A DNA stretch of 64,000 nt from Cryobacterium sp. CG_9.6 (lineage in GTDB: Bacteria > Actinomycetota > Actinomycetes > Actinomycetales > Microbacteriaceae): NCBI RefSeq assembly GCF_029893365.1, contig NZ_JARXUZ010000001.1:992001-1056000 (forward strand), read 5' to 3'. Positions 24,431 through 33,486 of this stretch are shown here, one piece after another. The position numbers and the translations under genes were made by a program. Position 1 is the first letter of the stretch, and the number at the start of each line of letters is the position of its first letter. The notes below the pieces were generated by a model. It was not told where the DNA came from and did not search any database. It worked only from the letters and a program-made list of their open reading frames with translations.

Positions 24431-27400
24431 GTGAACACCACCAGAGCCTCGGGCACCAGCGAATCCGTCGGCGGCGCGCTCGGCAGCAGCGTTGCACCCG
24501 AGGTGCGTGCGCTCGATGATTCTCAGCTCGCGGCGCTTGCCCTACCCGACGGTGTGTCGTGTGCCGTCATCGGTGCTCCGGGTACAGGCAAAACAGTGAC
24601 CCTGATCGAACTTGTGGCCGACCGGGTGCTCCGCCGGGGCTACTCGCCGAGCGAGGTACTCGTGCTGGTTCCCACGCGCACCGGAGCCACCACTCTGCGG
24701 GATCGGCTGGGCCTGCGTCTGGGTGTTCCGACCAATGGTCCCCTCGCTCGCAGCGCGAATTCCGTGGCGTTCCAAATTGTACGAAACGCGGAGGCCGTGG
24801 CGGGCGGGCATGAACCCACACTGCTCACCGGCGGCGAGCAAGACCAGATCATCGCCGAGCTGTTGCAGGGGCATCTCGACAGCGAAGAGGAGGACCGCCA
24901 GGCGACGGGCGCGTCCGGGGCCGGGTCGGTCACTCGGCCGCAGTGGCCCGAGACCCTGGGCCCCGACGTGCGCCGCCTGCGCGGATTCCGAACCGAGCTT
25001 CGCGATCTCATGATGCGTGCCGTGGAGTATGGCGTCACTCCGGGGGCGCTCGCTGCATTGGGTGCGAGCGAGAAGCGCCCGGAATGGGTGGCTGCGGCGG
25101 ATTTTATTCGCGGCTACGAAGACGTGAAAGACCAGACCCGCCCGGGCCAATACGATTCCACCGAAATGGCGCAGTTTGCGGCTGCCATTGTGGCCCAGGC
25201 TCCGGTGGGGCCTGCGGGCCGCGCTGTTCTGGGGAATCTGGCTGATCTGCGACTGATCGTGCTGGACGACGCGCAGGAAGTCACTCAGGCCACCCTGTCC
25301 CTGCTGGCCCAGTTCGTGGCCCGCGGGGTCACCGTCATTGCTTTCGGTGACCCGGATATCAGTACCGGGTCCTTTCACGGCGCCCACCCCGACGCCCTCG
25401 GTCTGCTGGCGGCCTACCTGTCCGGAGCAGCCCAGGGCACACCAGCCCAGACCAACGCTGCGCAGTTCGCACCGGCACTCGTTCTGCACACGGTGTACCG
25501 ACACGGTGCGGGCATCCGTGAGGTGGTGCAGGAGATCACCCACCGCATCGGCACGGCGGCTGCCGGAACACAGCGGGCGGCCCGCAGCAGCACTGACGCG
25601 GAGACCATGCCGGAGAGTGCGCCACCGTCCGCGCCCACACCACCAGACCCCACCGCTGCCGGTGACCACGTGCACACCGTTATCGTCGACAGCCCAGCCG
25701 AGCAACTCGCGGTGATCGCACGGCGATTGCGCGAGCACCACGTTCTGAACGGTGTGCCGTGGGCGCAGATGGCCGTGATTGTTCGCAGCGGATCGCTGGT
25801 CCCTGCACTATCTCGTGGTCTCGCCGCGCTCGAGGTGCCCACGCAGGTTTCCACGGCCCAGACCGCTCTCCGCGACGACTACGCGGTCCGCGCGTTCATT
25901 CTCGCCCTTGAAGTGACGCTGGGGCGCAAACCGCTCGACGCCGATGCGGCCGTTGAGCTGCTGCGCGGCCCGCTGGGCGGACTCGATCCGATCACCCTGC
26001 GGCGGCTGCGCGCGGCGCTGCGCCAGCAGGAGCTGAGCCGGCCGCAACCCGGTGCAGACCTGCCGCTTGCTGAGCGCACCGAACCGGTTTCACAACCCGG
26101 CGATGCTGCCGTGCCCACCGCCGAGTACCGCCGTGACCGCTCCTCGGATGAGCTCCTGGCTGCCGTGTTCACAACGCCGAGCCTGCTCGCCGCCATTGAC
26201 AACCGCACCGCTCGGCGCGCGGCGAGCTGCGCCGCCAGTATGCGTGAAGCGGCCATCGAGAACGCGGCCGGCGCCACCATTGAAGAGCTGCTGTGGGGCT
26301 TGTGGCAGCGCAGCGGCCTCGCCCGGGAGTGGAAAGAGCAGGCCAACGGCACCGGCATCGTCGCTGACGAGGCCAACCATAACCTCGACGCGGTCGTGGC
26401 ACTGTTCTCCGCCGCCCAACGGTATGTTGAGCGCACTCCGGGCGCCCCGCCGGTTCTGTTCCTCGAACACCTGGTGGATACCGATGTTCCCGAAGACACC
26501 CTCGCACCTCGCGCTGCGGGCGATGCCGTCGTGGTCTCCACGCCCAGCAGCACCATCAATAGCGAATTCGACATTGTGGTGCTCGCCGGAGTGCAGGCCA
26601 ATGTGTGGCCCGACCTGCGCATCCGCGGATCGCTTCTGGGCGCCGGAGATTTAGCCGCTCTCGTGAGTCGGGGGCAGCGTGAAAGCAGCGATCCCCGCCT
26701 CGAGGTGCTGCACGACGAACTGCGCATGTTTGCCCAGGCGGCGAGCCGAGCGAGCAGTGAACTGGTTGTCACGTGTGTCGACAGCGAAGAGAATGAACCC
26801 TCGGCTTTTCTGCGGCTGCTCCCCGCGCCGCCCGAGGCGAGCAGTGACCCCGACGACGCGAGCCAGTATCCGCTGTCCCTGCGCGGTCTGGCGGGCCGGC
26901 TGCGCGCCGATCTCACTCGCACCATCGCGCGGGAGGCATCCGCTCACGCCACAGCAGATGTGGGTTCCCACCGATCCAGCCGGGCAGCGGATGCTGCGGC
27001 CACACTCGCCCGCCTGGCGGCCGCACGCGTGCCGGGTGCAGCGGTCACTGAATGGTACGGCCTGAGCGAGCCCAGCACGCAGCGACCTCTCAACGATAAG
27101 GACGCCGGGGATGACCCGGTGCGGGTTTCTCCATCAAGAATGTCGGCGTTTGAAACCTGCCCACTGCACTGGCTCATCGGCCAGGTGGGTGGTGGCACAT
27201 CGAGCACGGCGGCGAACCTCGGCACCATCATTCACAAGGTGATGGAAGACGCCACGGACCGGAGCCCCGACTCGCTCTGGCAGGCCGTTGAGGCTCGCTG
27301 GGGTGAACTGCAGTTTGACGCCGAGTGGCAGTCGCGGGTGCAGAAGGTGGAGGCGCGAGCCCTCACCGACAGGCTGGCTTCCTACCTTCTCGACTTCGAG

Positions 27401-27877
27401 CGCACCGGGGGAGCGCTGCTGGGCGCCGAGGGCAATTTCACCCTCGACGTTGACGGCGCTGTGCTGTCGGGAACGATCGACCGGGTGGAACGCCTCAGCG
27501 ACGGTCGGGCCGTCATTGTCGATCTCAAAACGGGACGGGGAGACCCCATCAGCGACGCCGGGGTGATCGACCACCCGCAGCTGGGTGCCTACCAACTGGC
27601 CTTCAGCGCCGGCGTGATCGAGGGAATCCCCGCCGGTATGTCGCTGGCCGGAGCCCGGCTGGTGATCGTGTCGTCCGGCACAACCAAGCAGAACTACCGC
27701 AATCCCACCCAGCCCGTCTTCGACCCGGAGCAGCTGGAGGCCTTTCGTGCCCGGGTCGGCGCCGACGCCGCCGGGATGGGGGCAGCAACGTTCCTCGCCG
27801 AGATCAGCTCGCACTGCCTCGACCCGCGCTCCTTCGGATCGTGCCGAATTCACGTCATCAAGCAGGTAAGCACATGA
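24431..27877 (+). CDS. adnA: AdnA-like subunit of the AdnAB helicase-nuclease
   Basis: 1148 residues: an N-terminal UvrD-like motor and a C-terminal RecB-type nuclease. Walker A is GAPGTGKT (about 47-54). The Walker B position reads VLDDAQEVT instead of DExQD. The nuclease core has GTIDRVE (about 1013) and VDLKTG (about 1031), the D...DxK metal-binding pattern, with a following QLGAYQLAF. In mycobacteria AdnA pairs with AdnB to resect double-strand breaks. Cys residues near 909, 1129 and 1138 lie where AddB-type proteins hold an Fe-S cluster, but I see only three. Start GTG at 24431. The stop overlaps adnB as ATGA. Confidence 0.88.
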   Translation: MNTTRASGTSESVGGALGSSVAPEVRALDDSQLAALALPDGVSCAVIGAPGTGKTVTLIELVADRVLRRGYSPSEVLVLVPTRTGATTLRDRLGLRLGVPTNGPLARSANSVAFQIVRNAEAVAGGHEPTLLTGGEQDQIIAELLQGHLDSEEEDRQATGASGAGSVTRPQWPETLGPDVRRLRGFRTELRDLMMRAVEYGVTPGALAALGASEKRPEWVAAADFIRGYEDVKDQTRPGQYDSTEMAQFAAAIVAQAPVGPAGRAVLGNLADLRLIVLDDAQEVTQATLSLLAQFVARGVTVIAFGDPDISTGSFHGAHPDALGLLAAYLSGAAQGTPAQTNAAQFAPALVLHTVYRHGAGIREVVQEITHRIGTAAAGTQRAARSSTDAETMPESAPPSAPTPPDPTAAGDHVHTVIVDSPAEQLAVIARRLREHHVLNGVPWAQMAVIVRSGSLVPALSRGLAALEVPTQVSTAQTALRDDYAVRAFILALEVTLGRKPLDADAAVELLRGPLGGLDPITLRRLRAALRQQELSRPQPGADLPLAERTEPVSQPGDAAVPTAEYRRDRSSDELLAAVFTTPSLLAAIDNRTARRAASCAASMREAAIENAAGATIEELLWGLWQRSGLAREWKEQANGTGIVADEANHNLDAVVALFSAAQRYVERTPGAPPVLFLEHLVDTDVPEDTLAPRAAGDAVVVSTPSSTINSEFDIVVLAGVQANVWPDLRIRGSLLGAGDLAALVSRGQRESSDPRLEVLHDELRMFAQAASRASSELVVTCVDSEENEPSAFLRLLPAPPEASSDPDDASQYPLSLRGLAGRLRADLTRTIAREASAHATADVGSHRSSRAADAAATLARLAAARVPGAAVTEWYGLSEPSTQRPLNDKDAGDDPVRVSPSRMSAFETCPLHWLIGQVGGGTSSTAANLGTIIHKVMEDATDRSPDSLWQAVEARWGELQFDAEWQSRVQKVEARALTDRLASYLLDFERTGGALLGAEGNFTLDVDGAVLSGTIDRVERLSDGRAVIVDLKTGRGDPISDAGVIDHPQLGAYQLAFSAGVIEGIPAGMSLAGARLVIVSSGTTKQNYRNPTQPVFDPEQLEAFRARVGADAAGMGAATFLAEISSHCLDPRSFGSCRIHVIKQVST

Positions 27878-30800
27878 ACACTCTGACCAACCCGGCCCGG
27901 GTCTCCGCGCTGCAGATCGCGGTGGCGCTCACTCTGCCGGAGCCCACCCTCGAACAGCAGGCCGTGATCGAGGCCCCCCTCACGCCCACACTCGTGGTGG
28001 CTGGCGCCGGCAGCGGCAAGACCGAGACCATGGCGAACCGGGTGCTCTGGCTCCTCGCCAACGGCTACGCCCGGCCCGACCAGATTTTGGGACTCACCTT
28101 CACGCGCAAGGCGGCGGGTGAGCTCTCGGAACGCATCAATAAGCGCATCCTGCAGCTCGGCGAGGCCGGTCTGCTGCCCACACACGCGGCCGTCGATACC
28201 GATGCCAACGTGGCCGACGCCGGTGACCTGTTCAATACGCCGAGCATCTCCACCTACAACTCCTTTGCGAGTCGGCTGTTCACCGACAACGCTCTGCTGC
28301 TGGGGCGTGAGCCCGAGTCGGTGCTGCTGAGCGAGACATCCGCGTGGCTGCTTGCCCGCCGCGTGGTTGTGGAGCACGGTGATAGCCGCCTCGTTCCCTA
28401 TGGCAAGAACATTGACGCCGTGACGGATGCCGTCCTCGCGCTCAGCCGCGCCCTCGCCGAAAACCCGCCCGGCTTTGTACCCGGTGCCCCGCGCCGCCCC
28501 CACGACCTCACCGACTTCGCGGCCGGTTTTGAGTACCTGCGCGATCTGCCCTACGGCAACCCGCGCAAGAAGATTCCGTATGCCTCCGTCGACGACACCC
28601 TCGCCGCCGTGCTGCCGCTGGCCGTGCTGGCCGAACTTGCCGGTCAGTACAGCGACGAGAAACGCCGCCTCGGCCTGATTGAATTCTCCGATCAAGTGGC
28701 CCTCGCCCTGCAGGTCTGTCAGAAGGTGGAGGCCGTAGTAGCCCGCTACCGCGACCAGTACCGCATCGTGCTCCTCGACGAATATCAGGACACATCCGTT
28801 TTGCAGACGGAGTTGCTGCACACCCTCTTCGCTTCGCACCCCGTGATGGCGGTGGGGGATCCGCATCAATCCATTTACGGCTGGCGCGGTGCGAGTAGCG
28901 CCAACCTGCTGGGCTTCTCCCAGGATTTCGCCGGCGTCAGCAACCGGCAGGCCCCGGCCATGAGCCTCTCCGTCACCTGGCGCAACCCGGTGAGTGTGCT
29001 GGATGCCGCAAACGCCCTCGTGTCCCCGCTGAGTGAGGCGCTGCGGGCGCGGCCGGACGGGATCCAGGTGGACACGCTGAAGGTACCGGTGGGCAAGCCG
29101 AACGGAAACGTCGTCGCCGTGATGGCTGAGACGATGGTGGACGAGGCACGGGTCGTCGCCGCCTGGTTTGCGGAGCGTCTCCCATCCGGCAGTCAGCGCT
29201 CCGGAGCGCTGCTGTTTCGAGCGCGAAAAGACATGGAGTTTTTCGCCGAGATTCTGCGCGAGCATGGCGTGCGCGCCCACGTTTTGGGACTCGGTGGCTT
29301 ACTCTCAACCCCCGAGGTCGCCGACGTGGTCAGTGCGCTGCGAGTGGTGCACGATCCGGGGGCCGGTAGCGAACTCGTGCGGCTGTTGACTGGTGGCCGC
29401 TTTCGCATTGGAGCCCGCGACCTTCAGGCGCTCTCCGGAGTAGCCCGGTGGCTCGCCGGCCACGACTATGCCCAGCAGGTTGTTCCGCAGGAGATCAGGG
29501 AGCGGCTGCGGGCATCCGTTGCCGTTGATGAGGGGGCGTCCATCGTGGACGCGCTGGACTTTGTGGCGGCCGTCTCCGAGACACACGGTCAGCTGGCGTC
29601 TTTCAGCGATGAGGGCCGTGCTCGACTGCGCGCAGCGGGGCAGCAACTCGCCTGGCTGCGGTCCCGGGCGGGGCTTCCGCTGCTTGATTTTGTGCGCCTG
29701 ATCGAACTGGAGCTCCTGCTCGACGTGGAGCTGGTGGCCAACGAGTCCAACGGGCTCGGACTGGCCAACCTTTATGCCTTCCACGACACGGTGTCGGCCT
29801 TTCTCGACAGCGACGAGCAGGGCACTCTGGCCAGTTTTTTGCGCTGGCTGGGTCGTGCCGAGCGTGCCGACGACATGGGTCCCCGACTCGAGGTGGCCGA
29901 ACAGGGCACGGTGCAGCTGCTCACGATCCACGGTGCCAAGGGCCTGGAATGGGACTTTGTGGGCATCCCCAACCTCACCGAGAAGAGCCTCCCCGCGCAG
30001 GGCCGGGACACGAGCGGGTGGATGCGCTTCGGCGAGTTGCCCTACGCCTTTCGCGGCGACCGTACCGAGCTGCCCGAGCTGGAGTGGGACGAGCACGAGA
30101 CGCAGCTCTCCTATGACGAGGCCTTCACCCGGTATAAAGAGGAGCTTGCCGGACGGCACGATGATGAGGAACGCCGGTTGATCTACGTGGCCACCACAAG
30201 ATCTCAGCAGGAACTGCTGCTCACCGGGTCATTTTGGGGTGGTGGAAGCACCCAGCGCAAGCCCAGCCGGTATCTGCTCGAGCTCGCGGCGGCGGGCCTG
30301 GTGGCCGACCTGCCCGAGGTCAGTGAGACGGCCGAGAAACCCGAGGACGATCGCAGCGACGCGGAAACGTGGCCGTTCGACCCGCTCGGAACACGCCGAC
30401 GCGTGGTTGAGGTGGCTGCCGAGCAGGTGCGGGAGGCTGAGCCCGATCGCGAGACTCGCTGGTCCCACAGTGTGACGTTGCTGCTCGAGGAACGAGCGTT
30501 GCGGTTAGCCGGCGTCACCGACACCGCGGTTCCCACCAGAATCCCCGCATCACGCTTCAAAGACTATGTGGATGATCCCGCTCGGGTGGCGGCCGCGCTC
30601 CGGCGCCCCATGCCGGAGCGACCCTACCGGGCCACGAGGCTCGGCACGCTGTTCCACTCCTGGGTGGAGCACCGCGCCGGAGGACTCGACTCGGCCGACC
30701 TGATCGATTCCCCGCTTCTTGAGCGCGACGGGATCGACGGGTTCGAGGGGTTCGATGAGACCGATGATGACGCCGCTGATCAGCCGGTGCGGCGCGGCGA

Positions 30801-31275
30801 CTGGGCTGCGGACGAACAGGCAGCTCTCGAACGGCTCCAACGCACGTTCGAAAACTCACCCTGGGGTCACCGGAAGCCCGAAGAGGTGGAGATCGAGATT
30901 CATCACCCGATGGCCGGACAGGTTTTTGTGTGCAAGCTCGACGCCGTGTACCGCACCGACACCGGGTACCAGGTGGTGGACTGGAAAACCGGGCGTGCCC
31001 CGAAAGACGCCGCCGATCTCGAGCTCAAGCAGACCCAACTGGCGCTCTACCGGCTGGCGTACGCCCGCTGGAAGGGAATCGACCCCGAGCAGGTGGACGC
31101 CGTGTTTTACTTCGTGGCCGACGACACGATCGTCGCGCCCGATCGCATCTACTCGGAAGACGACCTGGTGCGTGCCTGGTCGTCGGTCGTGGCACCCGAG
31201 CCGGTATCGGGCAGCGTGATGGGGCCGGTCTCATCGTCGCTGGCCGAAGAACTGGCCGAGGAACTACCCGGCTGA
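27874..31275 (+). CDS. adnB: AdnB-like subunit of the AdnAB helicase-nuclease
   Basis: 1133 residues. The motor has Walker A AGAGSGKT (43-50), TFTRKAAGEL, DEYQDTS (about 301), GDPHQSIYGWRGA, TIHGAKGLEWDFV and the motif VI region IYVATTRSQQELL. The C-terminal RecB nuclease has the catalytic set CKLDAVY (about 1021), VDWKTG (Asp about 1035, Lys about 1037) and QTQLALYRLAY. Both motor and nuclease appear intact, in line with AdnB being the lead motor in mycobacterial AdnAB. ATG at 27874 overlaps the adnA stop by 4 bp. The last 127 bp are also coding on the opposite strand. Confidence 0.9.
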   Translation: MNTLTNPARVSALQIAVALTLPEPTLEQQAVIEAPLTPTLVVAGAGSGKTETMANRVLWLLANGYARPDQILGLTFTRKAAGELSERINKRILQLGEAGLLPTHAAVDTDANVADAGDLFNTPSISTYNSFASRLFTDNALLLGREPESVLLSETSAWLLARRVVVEHGDSRLVPYGKNIDAVTDAVLALSRALAENPPGFVPGAPRRPHDLTDFAAGFEYLRDLPYGNPRKKIPYASVDDTLAAVLPLAVLAELAGQYSDEKRRLGLIEFSDQVALALQVCQKVEAVVARYRDQYRIVLLDEYQDTSVLQTELLHTLFASHPVMAVGDPHQSIYGWRGASSANLLGFSQDFAGVSNRQAPAMSLSVTWRNPVSVLDAANALVSPLSEALRARPDGIQVDTLKVPVGKPNGNVVAVMAETMVDEARVVAAWFAERLPSGSQRSGALLFRARKDMEFFAEILREHGVRAHVLGLGGLLSTPEVADVVSALRVVHDPGAGSELVRLLTGGRFRIGARDLQALSGVARWLAGHDYAQQVVPQEIRERLRASVAVDEGASIVDALDFVAAVSETHGQLASFSDEGRARLRAAGQQLAWLRSRAGLPLLDFVRLIELELLLDVELVANESNGLGLANLYAFHDTVSAFLDSDEQGTLASFLRWLGRAERADDMGPRLEVAEQGTVQLLTIHGAKGLEWDFVGIPNLTEKSLPAQGRDTSGWMRFGELPYAFRGDRTELPELEWDEHETQLSYDEAFTRYKEELAGRHDDEERRLIYVATTRSQQELLLTGSFWGGGSTQRKPSRYLLELAAAGLVADLPEVSETAEKPEDDRSDAETWPFDPLGTRRRVVEVAAEQVREAEPDRETRWSHSVTLLLEERALRLAGVTDTAVPTRIPASRFKDYVDDPARVAAALRRPMPERPYRATRLGTLFHSWVEHRAGGLDSADLIDSPLLERDGIDGFEGFDETDDDAADQPVRRGDWAADEQAALERLQRTFENSPWGHRKPEEVEIEIHHPMAGQVFVCKLDAVYRTDTGYQVVDWKTGRAPKDAADLELKQTQLALYRLAYARWKGIDPEQVDAVFYFVADDTIVAPDRIYSEDDLVRAWSSVVAPEPVSGSVMGPVSSSLAEELAEELPG

Positions 31276-32390
31276 GCCGCGCCCTCCCGCCCGGCGTCGT
31301 CGGACTCGTCGTCGTTCAGACGAGAAAATTCGCCCGACTCCAGATCGGCAAAGTTGTAGCTGTCGGTGTGCATCGACGCGCGCTGGTCGCGCACGCGTGC
31401 GCGCCGCGGCGTCTGATCGAGCATGCTCTCCACGTCGCTCACGCCCAGGATCGGGCCGGTTTCGGGCGACAGCGGATGCGTGGTGTGGCTGTGCACCGTG
31501 TCCACCAGGCCATCGAGCATGCCCACCGCATCGTCGATGATGGCCTGGTTGTGGGTGACCGTTCCGTGCAGCAGCCAGCGGGCCAGTTCCAGCTCCGCGT
31601 AGAGCATCGCCCGCTGCGTGATGCGGGTATCGCCCAGCTGCCTAGCCGCCGTGTACGCCACGATCGCGGTTTCCGCCGCCGCCCCCCGGGCTGACAGCAA
31701 CCAGTGCAGGTCGCGCGCCGGGTCACCCACGCACAGCGCAGACCAACCGAGAACACCCGAGATCGAGTCATCGGTCACGAGCAGGGAATCGGCCGAGAAC
31801 GAACCGTGCACCACCGTGGGTGCGAATTGCCACAGGGCGTCATCATCCGTTGCCGTTTCCCAGCGACGCAACAGAGCGGCCGGCAGAAAACCGGTGTTCG
31901 CAGCCTGGTCAATCACCTCAATAACCGCGGTGCGGCACTGCTCGGCGCTCTGCTGTGGCAGGCCAGCGGTGTTCACAAAGGCGGTGGGGAGGGCATGGAT
32001 GGCGGCAATCGCGCGGCCAATGGAGCCAGCAACGCCCTCGTGGCCGGTGAGAGCATCGGCATCGAACACATCACCGGGCAGCAGCTCGTACACCACGGCG
32101 CGGGTTCCCGAAATGGGAGTCTGGCCCACGAATTCGGGCACATCAAATGGGAGGCGGCTCCGGTTGCCTGCCGTCAAGGCGCGCAGCGCAACAAGGTCTG
32201 CCGACTGCTCAGTCTCGGCTGCTTGGGTGTTGGGAACGCGAATGATCAGCGTACGGTCGTCACTGCTGACGAGGAGTGCCGAGTCGAACAACCCGTGCGC
32301 GCCGGCGCTGTGGCGACGCGTGCGGGCGACGTCGAGTCCGGAAACGGCGGAGGTGGCCAACGCGGCTAGAGTGAGATGAGATCTGGCCAT
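31149..32390 (-). CDS. phosphotransferase-fold protein with degenerate kinase motifs
   Basis: A 413-residue protein with the aminoglycoside/choline phosphotransferase (APH) fold: a small lobe (LIIRVPNTQAAETEQSADLVALRAL), a hinge (VVYELLPGDVF) and a helical C-lobe with GDPARDLHWLL. The catalytic loop reads HGSFSADS (195-202) where active kinases have HGDxxxxN, and the metal-binding segment reads VLGW (213-216) where IDW or DFG is expected. Three key acidic/Asn residues are therefore replaced. The last 50 residues are Ser/Asp/Glu-rich and probably disordered. The ATG at 32390 is chosen; upstream extension is not conserved-looking. It is divergent from nudC and overlaps adnB tail to tail. Confidence 0.78.
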   Translation of the reverse strand: MARSHLTLAALATSAVSGLDVARTRRHSAGAHGLFDSALLVSSDDRTLIIRVPNTQAAETEQSADLVALRALTAGNRSRLPFDVPEFVGQTPISGTRAVVYELLPGDVFDADALTGHEGVAGSIGRAIAAIHALPTAFVNTAGLPQQSAEQCRTAVIEVIDQAANTGFLPAALLRRWETATDDDALWQFAPTVVHGSFSADSLLVTDDSISGVLGWSALCVGDPARDLHWLLSARGAAAETAIVAYTAARQLGDTRITQRAMLYAELELARWLLHGTVTHNQAIIDDAVGMLDGLVDTVHSHTTHPLSPETGPILGVSDVESMLDQTPRRARVRDQRASMHTDSYNFADLESGEFSRLNDDESDDAGREGAAQPGSSSASSSASDDETGPITLPDTGSGATTDDQARTRSSSE

Positions 32391-32478
32391 GCCTTCTAGG
32401 TTAGGTCGACTTGCCGTCGCGTGGTTATTCGCCACGCGCCACCACACCATTTTTAGCGCCAAGCACGGGGAATTCACC

Positions 32479-33486
32479 ATGTCGTTCGCCTTCACGACGC
32501 GGCTACCGCTGTCCCGACACGCGGTAGACCGCAACCACACCGAGCGCACCATCCCCGGACTCTTCGATGAGCTCCGAGCGGATGCCTCCACTCGCGTCTT
32601 ACCCCTGTGGCATGGTCGAGCGCTGCTCACCGCGCCGCTCCCGCCAGAGGCGACCGCTGCCGCCGGCTGGGCGGGCTCCACCGTGGAGTCGGCCAGCCTC
32701 GATCTCGTGGCGCCGCTCCGGATCCCTGCAGATGTGCTGAGCGTGTACCTTGGTCGTTCGTTGGCGGATGCCCCGCAGGAACCGGCGGGAACCCGCCTGG
32801 TGGCCGCCGTGCTGAACGACGAGCAGGCCGTGGCCCTCGAACCCGACGAGTCGCTCTGGGGTGGGCTGCGCACCATTGTCACCGCCCTGTCCGACCGCGA
32901 TGCCGGGCTCTTCACCGAGGCTCTCGGTGTGGTCAACTGGCACGGTTCCCACTCGCACTGCCCGCGCTGTGGTACCCAAACCCTGCCCCAAGACGGCGGC
33001 TGGGTGCGACGATGCCCCTCTTGTGGCAATCAGGTCTTTCCGCGTACCGATCCGGCCATCATCGTTCTCATCACCGACTCGCAGGATCGCCTCCTTCTGG
33101 GTTCCAACGCCATGTGGGAAAACAACCGCTACTCCCTGCTGGCCGGTTTCGTCGAGCCGGGCGAGCCACTTGAAGCGGCTGTTGTTCGGGAAATGTTCGA
33201 GGAGTCGGGCCTTCGAGTGACCCGACCGGTTTACCTGGGGTCCCAGCCGTGGCCGTTCCCCGCATCGATCATGTGCGGCTTCCGGGCCGAGCTCGCTGAC
33301 GGCCAGGCCGCCACCGGGCTACTTCCCGACGGTGAGGAGATTCTCGACCTGCGCTGGTTCAGCCGGCAGGAACTGCGGGACGCCGCCGATTGGCTCATTC
33401 TGCCCGGTGCCTCCTCGATCGCCCACGCCATGATCGAGCAGTGGCTCGCCGGCGACACCAACGGTTCGCTGGCACCCCAACCGTGA
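32479..33486 (+). CDS. nudC: NADH pyrophosphatase / NAD-cap RNA decapping enzyme NudC
   Basis: A 335-residue Nudix hydrolase cleaving NADH to NMNH and AMP and, in studied relatives, removing NAD caps from RNA. The zinc-ribbon Cys are at 161, 164, 179 and 182. The Nudix box runs from Gly213 to Leu235 with Glu219, Arg227, Glu228 and the EE pair at 231-232 all intact. SQPWPFP at 245-251 is the NudC signature. The ATG at 32479 follows GGGGAATTCACC. The stop overlaps the next helicase start as GTGA. The order matches nudC (Rv3199c) next to uvrD2 in M. tuberculosis, as I recall it. Confidence 0.94.
   Translation: MSFAFTTRLPLSRHAVDRNHTERTIPGLFDELRADASTRVLPLWHGRALLTAPLPPEATAAAGWAGSTVESASLDLVAPLRIPADVLSVYLGRSLADAPQEPAGTRLVAAVLNDEQAVALEPDESLWGGLRTIVTALSDRDAGLFTEALGVVNWHGSHSHCPRCGTQTLPQDGGWVRRCPSCGNQVFPRTDPAIIVLITDSQDRLLLGSNAMWENNRYSLLAGFVEPGEPLEAAVVREMFEESGLRVTRPVYLGSQPWPFPASIMCGFRAELADGQAATGLLPDGEEILDLRWFSRQELRDAADWLILPGASSIAHAMIEQWLAGDTNGSLAPQP

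Noticed and set aside
31149..33029. 626-codon version of the phosphotransferase-fold protein
   Set aside because: The extension runs antisense through nudC; ATG at 32390 gives a natural N-terminus.
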